A stretch of 64,000 nt of DNA from Cognatiluteimonas lumbrici (GTDB taxonomy: Bacteria > Pseudomonadota > Gammaproteobacteria > Xanthomonadales > Xanthomonadaceae): the NCBI RefSeq assembly GCF_006476065.1, contig NZ_ML636798.1, forward strand, positions 726,906 through 790,905, written 5' to 3'. The notes below the pieces were generated by a model. That model did not search any database. It was given only the letters and a program-made list of their open reading frames with translations, and was not told the DNA's origin. The position numbers were made by a program, and so were the translations under genes. Shown in pieces: positions 16,716-24,665 of the stretch; positions within the stretch are counted from its first letter, which is position 1; each line of letters begins with the position of its first letter.

Positions 16716-16735
16716 GAGCGGCGCTGGCGCCGCGA
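16711..16735 (+). repeat. GTAG-type REP-like palindrome, copy 1
   Basis: A 25-base element (TGTAGGAGCGGCGC-TG-GCGCCGCGA) with a perfect 7-base inverted repeat. An identical copy lies at 56959-56983 and a one-base variant at 60636-60660, all in plus orientation. The TAG within GTAG is the metX stop codon. It resembles the GTAG-headed REP/SMAG repeats of Xanthomonadaceae. Confidence 0.75.
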
Positions 16736-16749
16736 CCCGCGCCGGACGC

Positions 16750-16755
16750 TAGAAT
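16750..16755 (+). promoter_or_regulatory. TAGAAT -10 box six bases before the cysteine dioxygenase gene
   Basis: TAGAAT is followed by CAGGGC and the ATG, the same geometry as at metX. No ribosome-binding site is seen, so a leaderless transcript is predicted. No -35 box is apparent. Confidence 0.45.
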
Positions 16756-16761
16756 CAGGGC

Positions 16762-17373
16762 ATGAGTTCCCACAGCACCTGCGCCCCCGACCTCGACTTC
16801 CCCGGCCGCGACAAGCTCGTACGCGCCATCGACGGCGCGGTGGCCAGCGGCGACCAGCACGCCATCACCGCCGCCCTGCGCGGCGTGCTCTGCGGGCTGA
16901 TCCGCGACCGCGACGTGCGCCTGCCCGACTGCGTGCACGAACCGGTCGCCGACCACTACGCGCGCCGCGAGCTGTACCGCAGCCCGGAGCACGGCTACAG
17001 CGTGGTCGCGATGACCTGGGGTCCCGGCCAGGGCACGCCGATCCACGACCACTGCGGCCTGTGGTGCGTGGAAGGGGTCTGGGACGGCGAACTCGAGATC
17101 ACCCAGTACGAACTGCTCGAGCGCGAGGGTGAACGCTTCCGCTTCCGCGCCGCCGGCGGCATCCACGCCGGGCCGGGCAGCGCCGGCAGCCTGATCCCGC
17201 CGCACGAGTACCACGCCATCCGCAACGCCAGCAGCGATGCGGTCGCGATCTCGCTGCACATCTACAAGGCACCGATGGAATCCTGCGCGATGTTCGTGCC
17301 GGACCATGGCGAATGGTTCGAACGCGCCGCCAAGGCGCTGCCCACGGACGCCGTCGGGGCGGGCCGGTGCTGA
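16762..17373 (+). CDS. Cysteine dioxygenase family protein
   Basis: Cysteine dioxygenase oxidises L-cysteine (or a related thiol such as 3-mercaptopropionate) to its sulfinic acid using non-haem Fe(II). The 203-residue protein is a cupin with the iron ligands His95 and His97 in TPIHDHCGLWC and a third His in the downstream HEYHAI segment (His148 or His151), plus the family GVWDGELEITQY strand. Length and motifs fit bacterial CDO type I. It follows the probable serine succinyltransferase, which would supply cysteine. Substrate choice between cysteine and other thiols cannot be read from the sequence. Its 3' end overlaps the DUF2214 start by seven bases. Confidence 0.88.
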   Translation: MSSHSTCAPDLDFPGRDKLVRAIDGAVASGDQHAITAALRGVLCGLIRDRDVRLPDCVHEPVADHYARRELYRSPEHGYSVVAMTWGPGQGTPIHDHCGLWCVEGVWDGELEITQYELLEREGERFRFRAAGGIHAGPGSAGSLIPPHEYHAIRNASSDAVAISLHIYKAPMESCAMFVPDHGEWFERAAKALPTDAVGAGRC

Positions 17374-17819
17374 CCGACCTGCTGCTCGCCATCGCCCACC
17401 ACCTGCTGGTGTTCACGCTCGCGGCGATGCTGGTCGCCGAAGCGGTGCTGCTGCGCGGGCCACTGGACGCCGACACCCTGCGCCGCCTCGCCAGGCTCGA
17501 CGCGGGCTACGGCATCAGCGCCATGCTGCTGCTCGCCGCCGGCCTCGGTCGGGTGTTCCTGGGGGTGAAGCCGAGCGCCTGGTACCTGCACAACCCGTGG
17601 TTCCACGCCAAGCTCGGCGTGTTCGTGCTGGTGGCGCTGCTGTCGATCCTGCCGACCGTGCGCTTCCTGCGCTGGCGCAAGGCGCTGGCGGCCGACCCGG
17701 GCTTCCTGCCGACGGCGGCCGAGCAGTCACGCCTGCGCGGCATGCTGCGGCTGGAACTGGTGCTGCTGGCTGCGATCTTCGCGCTGGCCGCGGCCATGGC
17801 CCGCCATGGCGGGTTCTAG
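17367..17819 (+). CDS. DUF2214 family membrane protein
   Basis: A 150-residue membrane protein with four hydrophobic segments: about residues 3-22, 44-62, 76-95 and 128-145. The H-rich start (IAHHLLVFTLAAMLVAEAVLL) and the middle PWFHAKLGVFVLVALLSI match the DUF2214 family of uncharacterised inner-membrane proteins. The GTG start at 17367 overlaps the cysteine dioxygenase stop and begins directly at the first membrane span; a more upstream start would add a basic stretch encoded inside the neighbouring gene. No function is known. Confidence 0.75.
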   Translation: MLTDLLLAIAHHLLVFTLAAMLVAEAVLLRGPLDADTLRRLARLDAGYGISAMLLLAAGLGRVFLGVKPSAWYLHNPWFHAKLGVFVLVALLSILPTVRFLRWRKALAADPGFLPTAAEQSRLRGMLRLELVLLAAIFALAAAMARHGGF

Positions 17820-17841
17820 CGCCGTACGAGGCCGGCCGCCG

Positions 17842-17847
17842 TATAAT
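17842..17847 (+). promoter_or_regulatory. Consensus -10 box (TATAAT) for tRNA-Leu(CAA)
   Basis: A perfect TATAAT sits 10 bases before the mature tRNA 5' end, as expected for a tRNA promoter. The -35 region, at the end of the preceding gene, has no strong match to TTGACA. Confidence 0.6.
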
Positions 17848-17857
17848 TCGCGCCCGC

Positions 17858-17943
17858 GCCGGAGTGGCGGAACGGTAGACGCAGCGGATTCAAAATCCGC
17901 CGATGGCGACATCGTGAGGGTTCGAGTCCCTCCTCCGGTACCA
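17858..17943 (+). tRNA. tRNA-Leu (anticodon CAA)
   Basis: An 86-base class II tRNA that folds completely: acceptor GCCGGAG with CTCCGGT (one G-U at the end), D-arm with GGCGGAACGGTAGACGC typical of tRNA-Leu, anticodon stem GCGGA/TCCGC with loop TTCAAAA (anticodon CAA at 17891-17893), a variable arm with the GATGGCGACATC stem, and T-arm GTTCGAGTC. CCA is encoded at the 3' end. It decodes UUG. Confidence 0.97.
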
Positions 17944-18110
17944 GGCGGGATCCCGCGAGGAAGTTCCGACAGGGCCGCGTCCTGCGGCCCCCGCGACCGC
18001 AAAGCTGCCAGGGGGGACAGGCGGCACGCGTTGTCGGCGGGGTGAGTCTCGCCCCGCGCCCCTGCGAAGGCTGTAGGGGAAGTCCGAATACGGGGTAGGA
18101 ACGGAACCCG
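17944..18110. other. 167-base hairpin-rich spacer after tRNA-Leu(CAA)
   Basis: No credible gene is seen. The spacer holds a 12-base palindrome GCGGGATCCCGC directly after the CCA, a 7-base-pair hairpin (17972-17978 with 17984-17990) and a second strong hairpin (18037-18057, GCGGGG...CCCCGC). None has a clear T-run. It may contain the tRNA 3' trailer and the end of the opposing minus-strand transcript, or a small structured RNA. Confidence 0.4.
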
Positions 18111-18539
18111 TCATGTCCACGGCCACCACCCGCGCCCGGTCCGCGCGTAGCGGTCGGCCGCGCGCTCGAAGCGGTTGCGGGCGCTGACGCCGCCGCACAG
18201 CAGGTAGGCCGGCAGGAACAGCGGGCCCAGCACCATCGCCTGCAAGACATGCGCGCGCTCGTGGTCGCAGAGCAGGATCGCCGGCTCGTCGCCCTCGCCC
18301 GCCATGTGCGCGTAGGTCAGGCACGGCGTGGCCAGGTCCTCGCCGGTGTGCAGGATCACGTTGCCGAGGGTGAGCGCGCCACCGGGACCCCAGGGGACGC
18401 CATGGAACACCAGTGCCAGGTCGCCGCGGCGCAGCGTCGCGCGGGCGCCGAAAGCGACGGCGGCGGCGCCGGCCAGCAGGCCGAGCAGCGTGTTCGGCGC
18501 CGTCCACAGAATGCCGAGCGCCAGCAGCGCGCGGCGCAC
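18111..18539 (-). CDS. Small membrane protein with HExxH motif, uncharacterised
   Basis: I do not recognise a named family. The product (about 142 residues from the GTG at 18539) has an N-terminal hydrophobic segment (LLALGILWTAPNTLLGLLAGAAAVAFG), a short beta-rich middle, an HERAH sequence matching the HExxH zinc-protease pattern in LLCDHERAHVLQAM, a second hydrophobic stretch (LGPLFLPAYLLCG), and a C-terminal NRFERAADRYA resembling the ExxxD zinc-ligand helix of M48-like peptidases. A tiny metalloprotease or a degenerate relative is an inference only. Other possible starts are GTG 18575 and CTG 18548; 18539 avoids most of the pspC overlap. It follows pspC, possibly as an operon. Confidence 0.6.
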   Translation of the reverse strand: MRRALLALGILWTAPNTLLGLLAGAAAVAFGARATLRRGDLALVFHGVPWGPGGALTLGNVILHTGEDLATPCLTYAHMAGEGDEPAILLCDHERAHVLQAMVLGPLFLPAYLLCGGVSARNRFERAADRYARTGRGWWPWT

Positions 18540-18544
18540 CGGCG

Positions 18545-18745
18545 TCAGCTGCCCTCTTCGGGCATCAGCAGCCACAGGATCAGGTACACCAGGATGCCCG
18601 GGAACGCGACCGAGGCGATCGACACGACCACGTAGACGATGCGCAGCAGCGTCGCGTTCCAGCCGAAGCGCTGGGCGATGCCGCCGAGCACGCCGGCGAA
18701 CCAGCGGTCGGTGCGGGAGCGGGTGAACGGGCGGTGCTCTGCCAT
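18545..18745 (-). CDS. PspC domain-containing protein
   Basis: A 66-residue protein consisting almost entirely of one PspC domain: a basic N terminus (FTRSRTDRWFAGVLGGIAQRFGWN) followed by the hydrophobic segment IVYVVVSIASVAFPGILVYLILWLLMP. PspC proteins sense or respond to inner-membrane stress in the phage-shock response, but stand-alone short versions like this have no assigned role. No pspA, pspB or pspF gene is nearby. It lies 10 bases downstream of pssA on the same strand and just before the HExxH membrane protein, so co-transcription with phospholipid synthesis is likely. Confidence 0.85.
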   Translation of the reverse strand: MAEHRPFTRSRTDRWFAGVLGGIAQRFGWNATLLRIVYVVVSIASVAFPGILVYLILWLLMPEEGS

Positions 18746-18755
18746 CGGGACCTCG

Positions 18756-19388
18756 TCAGGGCTTGGGGATGCGCAGGGTCTTGCTGATCATCAGCGACCC
18801 GGACACAGCGTAAACCAGCACCAGGGGATGCAGCAGCCAGGGGCCGATGCGCAGTTCGCCGAACCAGAGGTCGGGCCCGAGACGACCGGCCCAGGCCGCG
18901 ACCGCAAGCAGCGCCACGATGAGCACGCTGGTCGGAATCGGCGTGCCTTCGAAATGCTTCACCTTGCCCTCCGCGCCCGACAGCGACTCGGCGGTGACGT
19001 TGTAGCGCGCCAGCCGGCTGACCCCGCAGCACACGAAGTACGACAGCACCAGCCAGTCCCAGCCGCCCTGCAGCCCGCAGGCGTAGCCCAGCGCCGCTGG
19101 CGCCAGGCCGAAGGAGATGACGTCGGCCAGCGAGTCGAGCTCGCGGCCCAGGGTCGAGGCGACCTTGCGCCAGCGCGCGATGCGGCCGTCGAAGGCATCC
19201 AGCACGAACGCCAGCGGGATCAGCGCCATGCCCCAGAGCAGGTCGCCGACCTGGCCGTCCTGCAGGTAGCGCATCGCCGCGAACACCGCGCCGGTGCCGC
19301 AGAAGGCGTTGCCCAGCGTGAACCAGTCCGCGAGCTGGAAGTCGCGGAGCATCGAGAAGTGGCGCGGGCGCGGCGAACGGTCGCTCAT
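18756..19388 (-). CDS. pssA: CDP-diacylglycerol--serine O-phosphatidyltransferase
   Basis: This membrane enzyme makes phosphatidylserine, precursor of phosphatidylethanolamine; psd at 59798 encodes the next step. The 210-residue protein contains the CDP-alcohol phosphatidyltransferase signature DG-x2-AR-x8-G-x3-D-x3-D within FDGRIARWRKVASTLGRELD and the following SLAD, and several membrane spans. The sequence LADVISFGLAPA is typical of the PssA subclass rather than PgsA. The ATG at 19388 gives MSDRSPRPRHFSML; a TTG further upstream at 19409 is less likely. It is divergent from dinB with 75 bases between starts. Confidence 0.92.
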   Translation of the reverse strand: MSDRSPRPRHFSMLRDFQLADWFTLGNAFCGTGAVFAAMRYLQDGQVGDLLWGMALIPLAFVLDAFDGRIARWRKVASTLGRELDSLADVISFGLAPAALGYACGLQGGWDWLVLSYFVCCGVSRLARYNVTAESLSGAEGKVKHFEGTPIPTSVLIVALLAVAAWAGRLGPDLWFGELRIGPWLLHPLVLVYAVSGSLMISKTLRIPKP

Positions 19389-19463
19389 GCCGGCATAGCA
19401 TGGCACCAACGGCGTGAACCCGTCACCGGCCGGGCCGGCGGCGGCCGCGCTACCCTAGCGGCC

Positions 19464-20555
19464 ATGGCCGCGCGCAAGATCATCCACGTCGACATGGACG
19501 CGTTCTATGCGTCGGTGGAACAGCGGGACGACCCGGCGCTGCGCGGGCGCCCGGTGGTGGTGGCCTGGCGCGGGAAGCGCTCGGTGGTGTGCGCGGCCAG
19601 CTACGAAGCGCGCCGGTTCGGCGTGCGCTCGGCGATGCCGGCGATGCGCGCCGGGCGCCTGTGCCCGCACGCGGTGTTCGTGCCGCCGGACTTCACCCGC
19701 TACAAGGCGGTGTCGCGCCAGGTGCACGGGATCTTCTCGCGCTACACCGACGCGATCGAGCCGCTGTCGCTGGACGAGGCCTACCTCGACGTCAGCGACA
19801 ACCGCGCCGGCCTGCCTTCGGCCACCGCGACCGCCGAGGCGATCCGCGCCGAGATCCGTGCCGAGACCGGCCTCACCGCATCCGCCGGCGTCGCGCCCAA
19901 CAAGTTCGTCGCCAAGATCGCTTCCGACTTCCGCAAGCCGGACGGCCTGTTCGTGGTGCGGCCGCGGCAGGTGCAGGCCTTCCTCGCGCCGCTGCCGGTG
20001 GGCCGCCTGCCCGGCGTCGGGCGGGTCATGGAACGCAAGCTCGCCGACATGGGCCTGGCGCTGGTCTCGGACCTGCGCAACTGGAGCGTCGAAGACCTCG
20101 AGCGCCGCTTCGGCCGCTGGGGCCGGCGCCTGCACGAGCTGTCGCTGGGCATCGACGAACGCCCGGTGGTCAGCGAGCGCCCGACCTTGCAGATATCGTG
20201 CGAGGACACCTTCGAGCACGACCTGCTGCTGGAGGAGCTGGAGCCGGCGATCCGCGAGCTCGCCGGCAAGGCCTGGGAGGGCTACCTGCGCGAACGCGCG
20301 CGCCGCCCCGAACGGGTCGCGCGCACCGTGGTGCTGAAGCTCAAGACCGCCGAGTTCCGTATCCTCACCCGCAGCCTGACGCCGCCGCTGCCGCCCGCCG
20401 ACGCGGCCAGCGTCGCGGACATCGCCTGCGCGCTGCGCGACCGTGTCGGCCTGCCCTCACGCACCCGCTACCGCCTGGCCGGGGTCGGCCTCGGCGGCTT
20501 CGCCGACCGCGACGAGTTGATCGCGCAGCCGGAATTGTTCACCGTACCGGCATAG
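19464..20555 (+). CDS. dinB: DNA polymerase IV (Y family)
   Basis: DinB is an error-prone translesion polymerase. The 363-residue protein shows the family catalytic motifs: Asp10/Asp12 in HVDMDAFYASVE and Asp104-Glu105 in SLDEAYLD. The AGVAPNKFVAKIASDFRKP palm motif, the helix-hairpin-helix LPGVGRVMERKLADMG and a C-terminal little-finger domain are also present. It ends without an obvious beta-clamp-binding QLxLF; the last residues are QPELFTVPA, where QPELF may serve as that motif. A TACCCT box seven bases before the ATG resembles the other short-leader promoters here. No LexA-type palindrome is evident upstream. Confidence 0.95.
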   Translation: MAARKIIHVDMDAFYASVEQRDDPALRGRPVVVAWRGKRSVVCAASYEARRFGVRSAMPAMRAGRLCPHAVFVPPDFTRYKAVSRQVHGIFSRYTDAIEPLSLDEAYLDVSDNRAGLPSATATAEAIRAEIRAETGLTASAGVAPNKFVAKIASDFRKPDGLFVVRPRQVQAFLAPLPVGRLPGVGRVMERKLADMGLALVSDLRNWSVEDLERRFGRWGRRLHELSLGIDERPVVSERPTLQISCEDTFEHDLLLEELEPAIRELAGKAWEGYLRERARRPERVARTVVLKLKTAEFRILTRSLTPPLPPADAASVADIACALRDRVGLPSRTRYRLAGVGLGGFADRDELIAQPELFTVPA

Positions 20556-20576
20556 CCGCACGCAAAGGAGCTGCCC

Positions 20577-22013
20577 TTGCGCACGACCCGCCGCCTGCGC
20601 GCCGACCGCCCGGCGTCGCCGGCGCTGGAACCGGGGATCGCCGCGATCCGGCGCGAGATGGGCCTGCCCGACGCGTTCCCGCCGGAGGTCGAGGCGGCCG
20701 CGCGCGCCGCCGCCGCCAGACCGCGCCTGCCCGCGCTCGACCGCACCGACCTGCCGCTGGTGACGGTGGACCCGCCCGGCGCGATGGACCTGGACCAGGC
20801 ACTGCACGTCGAGCGCGACGGCGACGGCTACCTGGTGCACTACGCGATCGCCGACGTCGGCGCCTTCGTGCGCCCCGGCGACCCGGTGGACCTGGAGGCC
20901 AACCGTCGCGGCCAGACCCTCTACGGCGCAGGCGACAGCATCCCGCTGCACCCGATGGTGTTGTCCGAGGACGGCGCCTCGCTCCTGCCGGGCCGCGAAC
21001 GCCCTGCGCTGCTGTGGACGATCACCCTGGACCGGATCGGCGAGGGCGTCGCGGTGGACGTGCGCCGCGCGATGGTGCGCAGCCGCGAACGCTTCGACTA
21101 CGCCGGCGTCCAGCGCGCGATCGATGCCGGCGAGGCCGGTTCGATGTGGCAACTGCTGCGCGAGGTCGGCGAGCTGCGCATGCAGCGCGAACGGCGCCGC
21201 GGCGGCGTCAGCCTGCCGCTCCCGGACCAGGAGATCCGGGTGGACGGCGAGCGCTGGCGGCTGGAGTTCCGCGCGCGCGAGCCGGTCGAGGACTGGAACG
21301 AGCAGGTCTCGCTGCTGACCGGGATGGCCGCCGCGCACCTGATGACCCTGCACGGCGTCGGCCTGCTGCGCACGCTGCCGGAGGCGGACCCGCACGCCCT
21401 GGAGCGCCTGCGCCGCACGGCGCGTGCGCTGGCGATCGACTGGCCGCGCGAGCGCCCCTACCCCGACTTCATCCGCTCGCTCGACCCGCGGGACCCGGCG
21501 CACGTGGCCATGCTGGTGTCGGCGACCACGGTGCTGCGCGGCGCCGGCTACGCCGCGTTCGAGGGCGCGCTGCCGGAACACCCGATGCACGCCGCGCTGG
21601 CATCCACCTACACCCACTGCACCGCGCCCCTGCGGCGGCTGGTGGACCGCTACACCGGCGAGCTGTGCCTGGCGCTGTGCGCCGGCGAGGCGCCGCCCGC
21701 CTGGGTGCTGGAGGCGCTGCCGGGCTTGCCAGGGACCATGGCCGAATCGGACCGCCGCGCCGGCCGCTACCAGCGCGCGGTGATCGACCTGGCCGAGAGC
21801 CTGGTGCTGGCACGGCGCACCGGCGAGCGCTTCCGCGCCAGCATCGTCGAGGTCGAGCGCCGCGACCCGCGCCGGGGCACCATCATGCTGCACGCCCTCG
21901 CGATCGAGGCGCGGGTGGAAGCGGAACACCCCTTGCCACTCGGCGAGAACGTGGATGTCGAACTGGTCGAGGCCGATCCCGCACGCCGCCGGATCCGGTT
22001 CCGTAGCGCATGA
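20577..22013 (+). CDS. RNB domain-containing ribonuclease (short RNase II/R relative)
   Basis: A 478-residue protein built around the RNB exoribonuclease domain (about residues 50-360), with little room for the N-terminal cold-shock domains of RNase R or RNase II. The active-site loop reads [16 protein letters not shown]: Asp65, Asp71 and Asp73 match catalytic aspartates of RNase II, while the fourth position is Gln74 instead of Asp. This DLDQA form also occurs in short RNB proteins of other bacteria, as I recall. An ending beta-rich segment resembles an S1-like domain. The TTG start is supported by AAAGGAG six bases upstream. RNA substrates are unknown. Confidence 0.85.
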   Translation: MRTTRRLRADRPASPALEPGIAAIRREMGLPDAFPPEVEAAARAAAARPRLPALDRTDLPLVTVDPPGAMDLDQALHVERDGDGYLVHYAIADVGAFVRPGDPVDLEANRRGQTLYGAGDSIPLHPMVLSEDGASLLPGRERPALLWTITLDRIGEGVAVDVRRAMVRSRERFDYAGVQRAIDAGEAGSMWQLLREVGELRMQRERRRGGVSLPLPDQEIRVDGERWRLEFRAREPVEDWNEQVSLLTGMAAAHLMTLHGVGLLRTLPEADPHALERLRRTARALAIDWPRERPYPDFIRSLDPRDPAHVAMLVSATTVLRGAGYAAFEGALPEHPMHAALASTYTHCTAPLRRLVDRYTGELCLALCAGEAPPAWVLEALPGLPGTMAESDRRAGRYQRAVIDLAESLVLARRTGERFRASIVEVERRDPRRGTIMLHALAIEARVEAEHPLPLGENVDVELVEADPARRRIRFRSA

Positions 22014-22040
22014 AAAAGGCGGGCCCGGGCCCGCCTTTTC
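22014..22040. terminator. Bidirectional intrinsic terminator between the RNB gene and pnp
   Basis: A/T-flanked GC stem: AAAAGGCGGGC pairs with GCCCGCCTTTT around a short CCGG loop, starting right after the RNB stop codon. The plus strand ends in TTTTC and the minus strand in TTTTT, so it can stop both converging transcripts. Confidence 0.88.
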
Positions 22041-22064
22041 CGATCCTCACGCGGCGCCCGGCGC

Positions 22065-24173
22065 TCAGGCGGCGTCGCCGCCCTCGCCCTCGGCCACGGC
22101 CTTCATGGACAGGCGGATGCGGCCCTGCTTGTCCACTTCCAGCACCTTGACCTTGACCACGTCGCCTTCCTTGAGCACGTCGCTGACGCGCTCCACGCGC
22201 TCGTTCGAGATCTGCGAGACGTGCACCAGGCCGTCCTTGCCGGGGGCGATGGTCACGAACGCGCCGAAGTCCATCAGCTTGGCGACCTTGCCCTCGTAGA
22301 TGCGGCCCGGCTCGACGTCCGAGGTGATCTGCTCGATGCGCGCCTTCGCGGCCTGGCCGGCGGCGGCGTTGACCGAGGCGATGGTGATGGTGCCGTCGTC
22401 CTGGATGTCGATCTGGGTGCCGGTTTCCTTGGTGATCCCCTGGATCACCGAACCGCCCTTGCCGATCACCTCGCGGATCTTGTCCGGGTGGATCTTGATG
22501 GTGATCAGGCGCGGCGCGAAGTCCGAGAGCTCCGGGCGCGGCGCGGTCAGCGCCTTGCCCATCTCGCCGAGGATGTGCATGCGGCCCTGCTTCGCCTGCG
22601 CGAGCGCGGTCTTCATGATGTCCTCGGTGATGCCCTGGATCTTGATGTCCATCTGCAGCGCGGAGATGCCGTTCTCGGTGCCCGCGACCTTGAAGTCCAT
22701 GTCGCCCAGGTGGTCCTCGTCGCCGAGGATGTCGCTCAGCACCACGTAGTTGTCGCCTTCCTTCACCAGGCCCATGGCGATGCCCGCCACCGGCGCCTTC
22801 ACCGGCACGCCGGCGTCCATCAGCGCCAGCGAGCTGCCGCACACCGACGCCATCGACGAGGAACCGTTGGACTCGGTGATCTCGGACACCACGCGGATGG
22901 TGTACGGGAACTCCTCCATCGTCGGCATCACCGCCAGCACGCCGCGCTTGGCGAGGCGGCCGTGGCCGATCTCGCGGCGCTTCGGGCCCATCATGCGGCC
23001 GGCTTCACCGACCGAGTACGGCGGGAAGTTGTAGTGGAACAGGAAGTGTTCCTTGTACTCGCCGGCCACCGCGTCGATCACCTGTCCGTCGCGCGCGGTG
23101 CCGAGGGTGACGGCGACGATCGCCTGGGTCTCGCCGCGGGTGAACAGCGACGAGCCGTGCACGCGCGGCAGCACGCCGACCTGGGCGCTGATCGGGCGCA
23201 CGGTGTCGAGCGCGCGGCCGTCGATGCGGACCTTGGTCTGCAGCACCGAATCACGCAGGGTCTGGTACTCGAGCTCGCCGAACTCCTTGGACATCGCGGC
23301 CAGGTCCCAGCCCTTGGCCTCGGCCTCGTCGGCCAGCTGCGCCAGCACGTCCTTCTTCAGCGTCGACAGCGCGTCGCGGCGCTGCAGCTTGTCGCGGATC
23401 GCGAAGGCCTGGCCCAGGCGGTCGCCGATCGCGCCCTTGAGCGCGTCGACCATGGCCTGGTCGGCGGCCGGCGCGGTCCACTCCCACTTCGGCTTGCCGG
23501 CTTCGGCGACCAGCGCGTTGATGGCGTCGATCGCCACCTGCATCTGCTGGTGGCCGAACATCACCGCGCCGAGCATCACGTCCTCGGACAGCTCCTGGGC
23601 TTCGGACTCCACCATCAGCACCGCCGAGGCGGTACCGGCGACGACCAGCTCGAGCCTGGAATTCTGCAGCTCGCTGACCGTCGGGTTGAGCAGGTACTTG
23701 CCGTCCCTGTAACCGACCTTGGCGGCGCCGATCGGACCCTGGAAGGGGGCGCCGGACAGCGACAGCGCGGCGGACGCGCCGATCAGGGCGAGGATGTCGC
23801 CGTCGATCTCCGGGTTCAGCGACATCACCGTGGCGATCACCTGGACTTCGTTGCGGAAGCCGTCGGGGAACAGCGGGCGGATCGGGCGGTCGATCAGGCG
23901 CGAGATCAGCGTTTCCTTCTCGGTCGCCCGGCCCTCGCGCTTGAAGAAGCCGCCGGGGATGCGGCCGCCGGCGTAGAACTTCTCCTGGTAGTCCACGGTC
24001 AGGGGGAAGAAGTCCTGCCCCTCGCGGGCGGTCCGGTTGGCCACCGCGGTGACCAGCAGCACGGTGCCGTCGCACTTGACCATGACCGCGCCGCCGGCCT
24101 GGCGCGCGATCTCGCCGGTCTCCAGCGTGACTTCATGGTTGCCGTACTGGAAGGTCTTGGTGATTTTCGCCAC
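22065..24173 (-). CDS. pnp: Polyribonucleotide nucleotidyltransferase (PNPase)
   Basis: PNPase degrades RNA 3' to 5' by phosphorolysis and is part of the degradosome. The 702-residue product has two RNase PH domains (about 10-220 and 320-540), a KH domain (about 552-615, [20 protein letters not shown]) and an S1 domain (about 620-690, [18 protein letters not shown]). The catalytic region [20 protein letters not shown] is intact. The GTG at 24173 gives the family start [14 protein letters not shown] and has AAGGA upstream; the frame continues upstream through the rpsO terminator, so a longer start is unlikely. It follows rpsO as in other proteobacteria. Confidence 0.97.
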   Translation of the reverse strand: MAKITKTFQYGNHEVTLETGEIARQAGGAVMVKCDGTVLLVTAVANRTAREGQDFFPLTVDYQEKFYAGGRIPGGFFKREGRATEKETLISRLIDRPIRPLFPDGFRNEVQVIATVMSLNPEIDGDILALIGASAALSLSGAPFQGPIGAAKVGYRDGKYLLNPTVSELQNSRLELVVAGTASAVLMVESEAQELSEDVMLGAVMFGHQQMQVAIDAINALVAEAGKPKWEWTAPAADQAMVDALKGAIGDRLGQAFAIRDKLQRRDALSTLKKDVLAQLADEAEAKGWDLAAMSKEFGELEYQTLRDSVLQTKVRIDGRALDTVRPISAQVGVLPRVHGSSLFTRGETQAIVAVTLGTARDGQVIDAVAGEYKEHFLFHYNFPPYSVGEAGRMMGPKRREIGHGRLAKRGVLAVMPTMEEFPYTIRVVSEITESNGSSSMASVCGSSLALMDAGVPVKAPVAGIAMGLVKEGDNYVVLSDILGDEDHLGDMDFKVAGTENGISALQMDIKIQGITEDIMKTALAQAKQGRMHILGEMGKALTAPRPELSDFAPRLITIKIHPDKIREVIGKGGSVIQGITKETGTQIDIQDDGTITIASVNAAAGQAAKARIEQITSDVEPGRIYEGKVAKLMDFGAFVTIAPGKDGLVHVSQISNERVERVSDVLKEGDVVKVKVLEVDKQGRIRLSMKAVAEGEGGDAA

Positions 24174-24210
24174 GGTGGGAATGTCCTTGGAGTTGTGCTT
24201 TCGAAGCATC

Positions 24211-24243
24211 AAAACAAAACCGCGGCGCATTGCTGCGCCGCGG
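24211..24243 (-). terminator. Intrinsic terminator between rpsO and pnp
   Basis: On the minus strand a perfect 10-base-pair stem (CCGCGGCGCA with TGCGCCGCGG, loop GCAA) is followed by TTTTGTTTT. It begins 12 bases after the rpsO stop. As in E. coli, partial read-through or a processed hairpin here may set pnp expression. Confidence 0.88.
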
Positions 24244-24255
24244 TCGGGGTGGTAC

Positions 24256-24516
24256 TCAGCGACGCAGGCCCAGCTTCTGGATCAGCGCCTTGTAGCGCTC
24301 TGCATCCTTGCGGTGCAGGTAGTCGAGCAGGCTGCGCCGGCGGTTGACCATCATCAGCAGGCCGCGCCGGCTGTGGTGGTCCTGCTTGTGGGTCTTGAAG
24401 TGCTCGGTGAGCTGGGTGATGCGGGCGGTGAGCAGGGCGACCTGGACTTCCGGGGAACCGGTGTCGTTGGCGCCGCGCTTGAATTCTTCGATGATGCTGG
24501 AGCTGTCGATTGCCAT
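24256..24516 (-). CDS. rpsO: 30S ribosomal protein S15
   Basis: S15 binds the 16S rRNA central domain early in 30S assembly. The 86-residue protein has the usual length and shows the conserved blocks [31 protein letters not shown] and [14 protein letters not shown]. The ATG has AAGAGG five bases upstream. A promoter and a leader of about 100 bases lie upstream, leaving space for S15 autoregulation. It sits between truB and pnp as in E. coli. Confidence 0.98.
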   Translation of the reverse strand: MAIDSSSIIEEFKRGANDTGSPEVQVALLTARITQLTEHFKTHKQDHHSRRGLLMMVNRRRSLLDYLHRKDAERYKALIQKLGLRR

Positions 24517-24621
24517 GCTGGCCTCTTGGGGTGATGCGTGGTCGGCAGGAACGCCATTGTCGACAGCAGCTGACAACGCACGCACCGCCAGGCCCGCCGC
24601 GTGCGGTTGGTGGAACACGTA

Positions 24622-24651
24622 ATTCTAGCGCGGCGCCCGCTTTGCGGACAA
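24622..24651 (-). promoter_or_regulatory. rpsO: Probable rpsO promoter
   Basis: On the minus strand, TTGTCC (24651-24646) and TAGAAT (24627-24622) are spaced by 18 bases: four and five matches to the sigma-70 consensus. They lie just after the truB stop and about 105 bases before the rpsO start, so rpsO-pnp can be expressed apart from the upstream operon. Confidence 0.55.
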
Positions 24652-24665
24652 GGCGCCCGGGGCCG

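Noticed and set aside
17806-18045. Small open frame through tRNA-Leu(CAA)
   Set aside because: It runs through the complete tRNA and its sequence shows no family features.
24174-24230. Upstream extension of pnp
   Set aside because: It would pass through the rpsO terminator hairpin; the GTG at 24173 has a ribosome site and the family N terminus.
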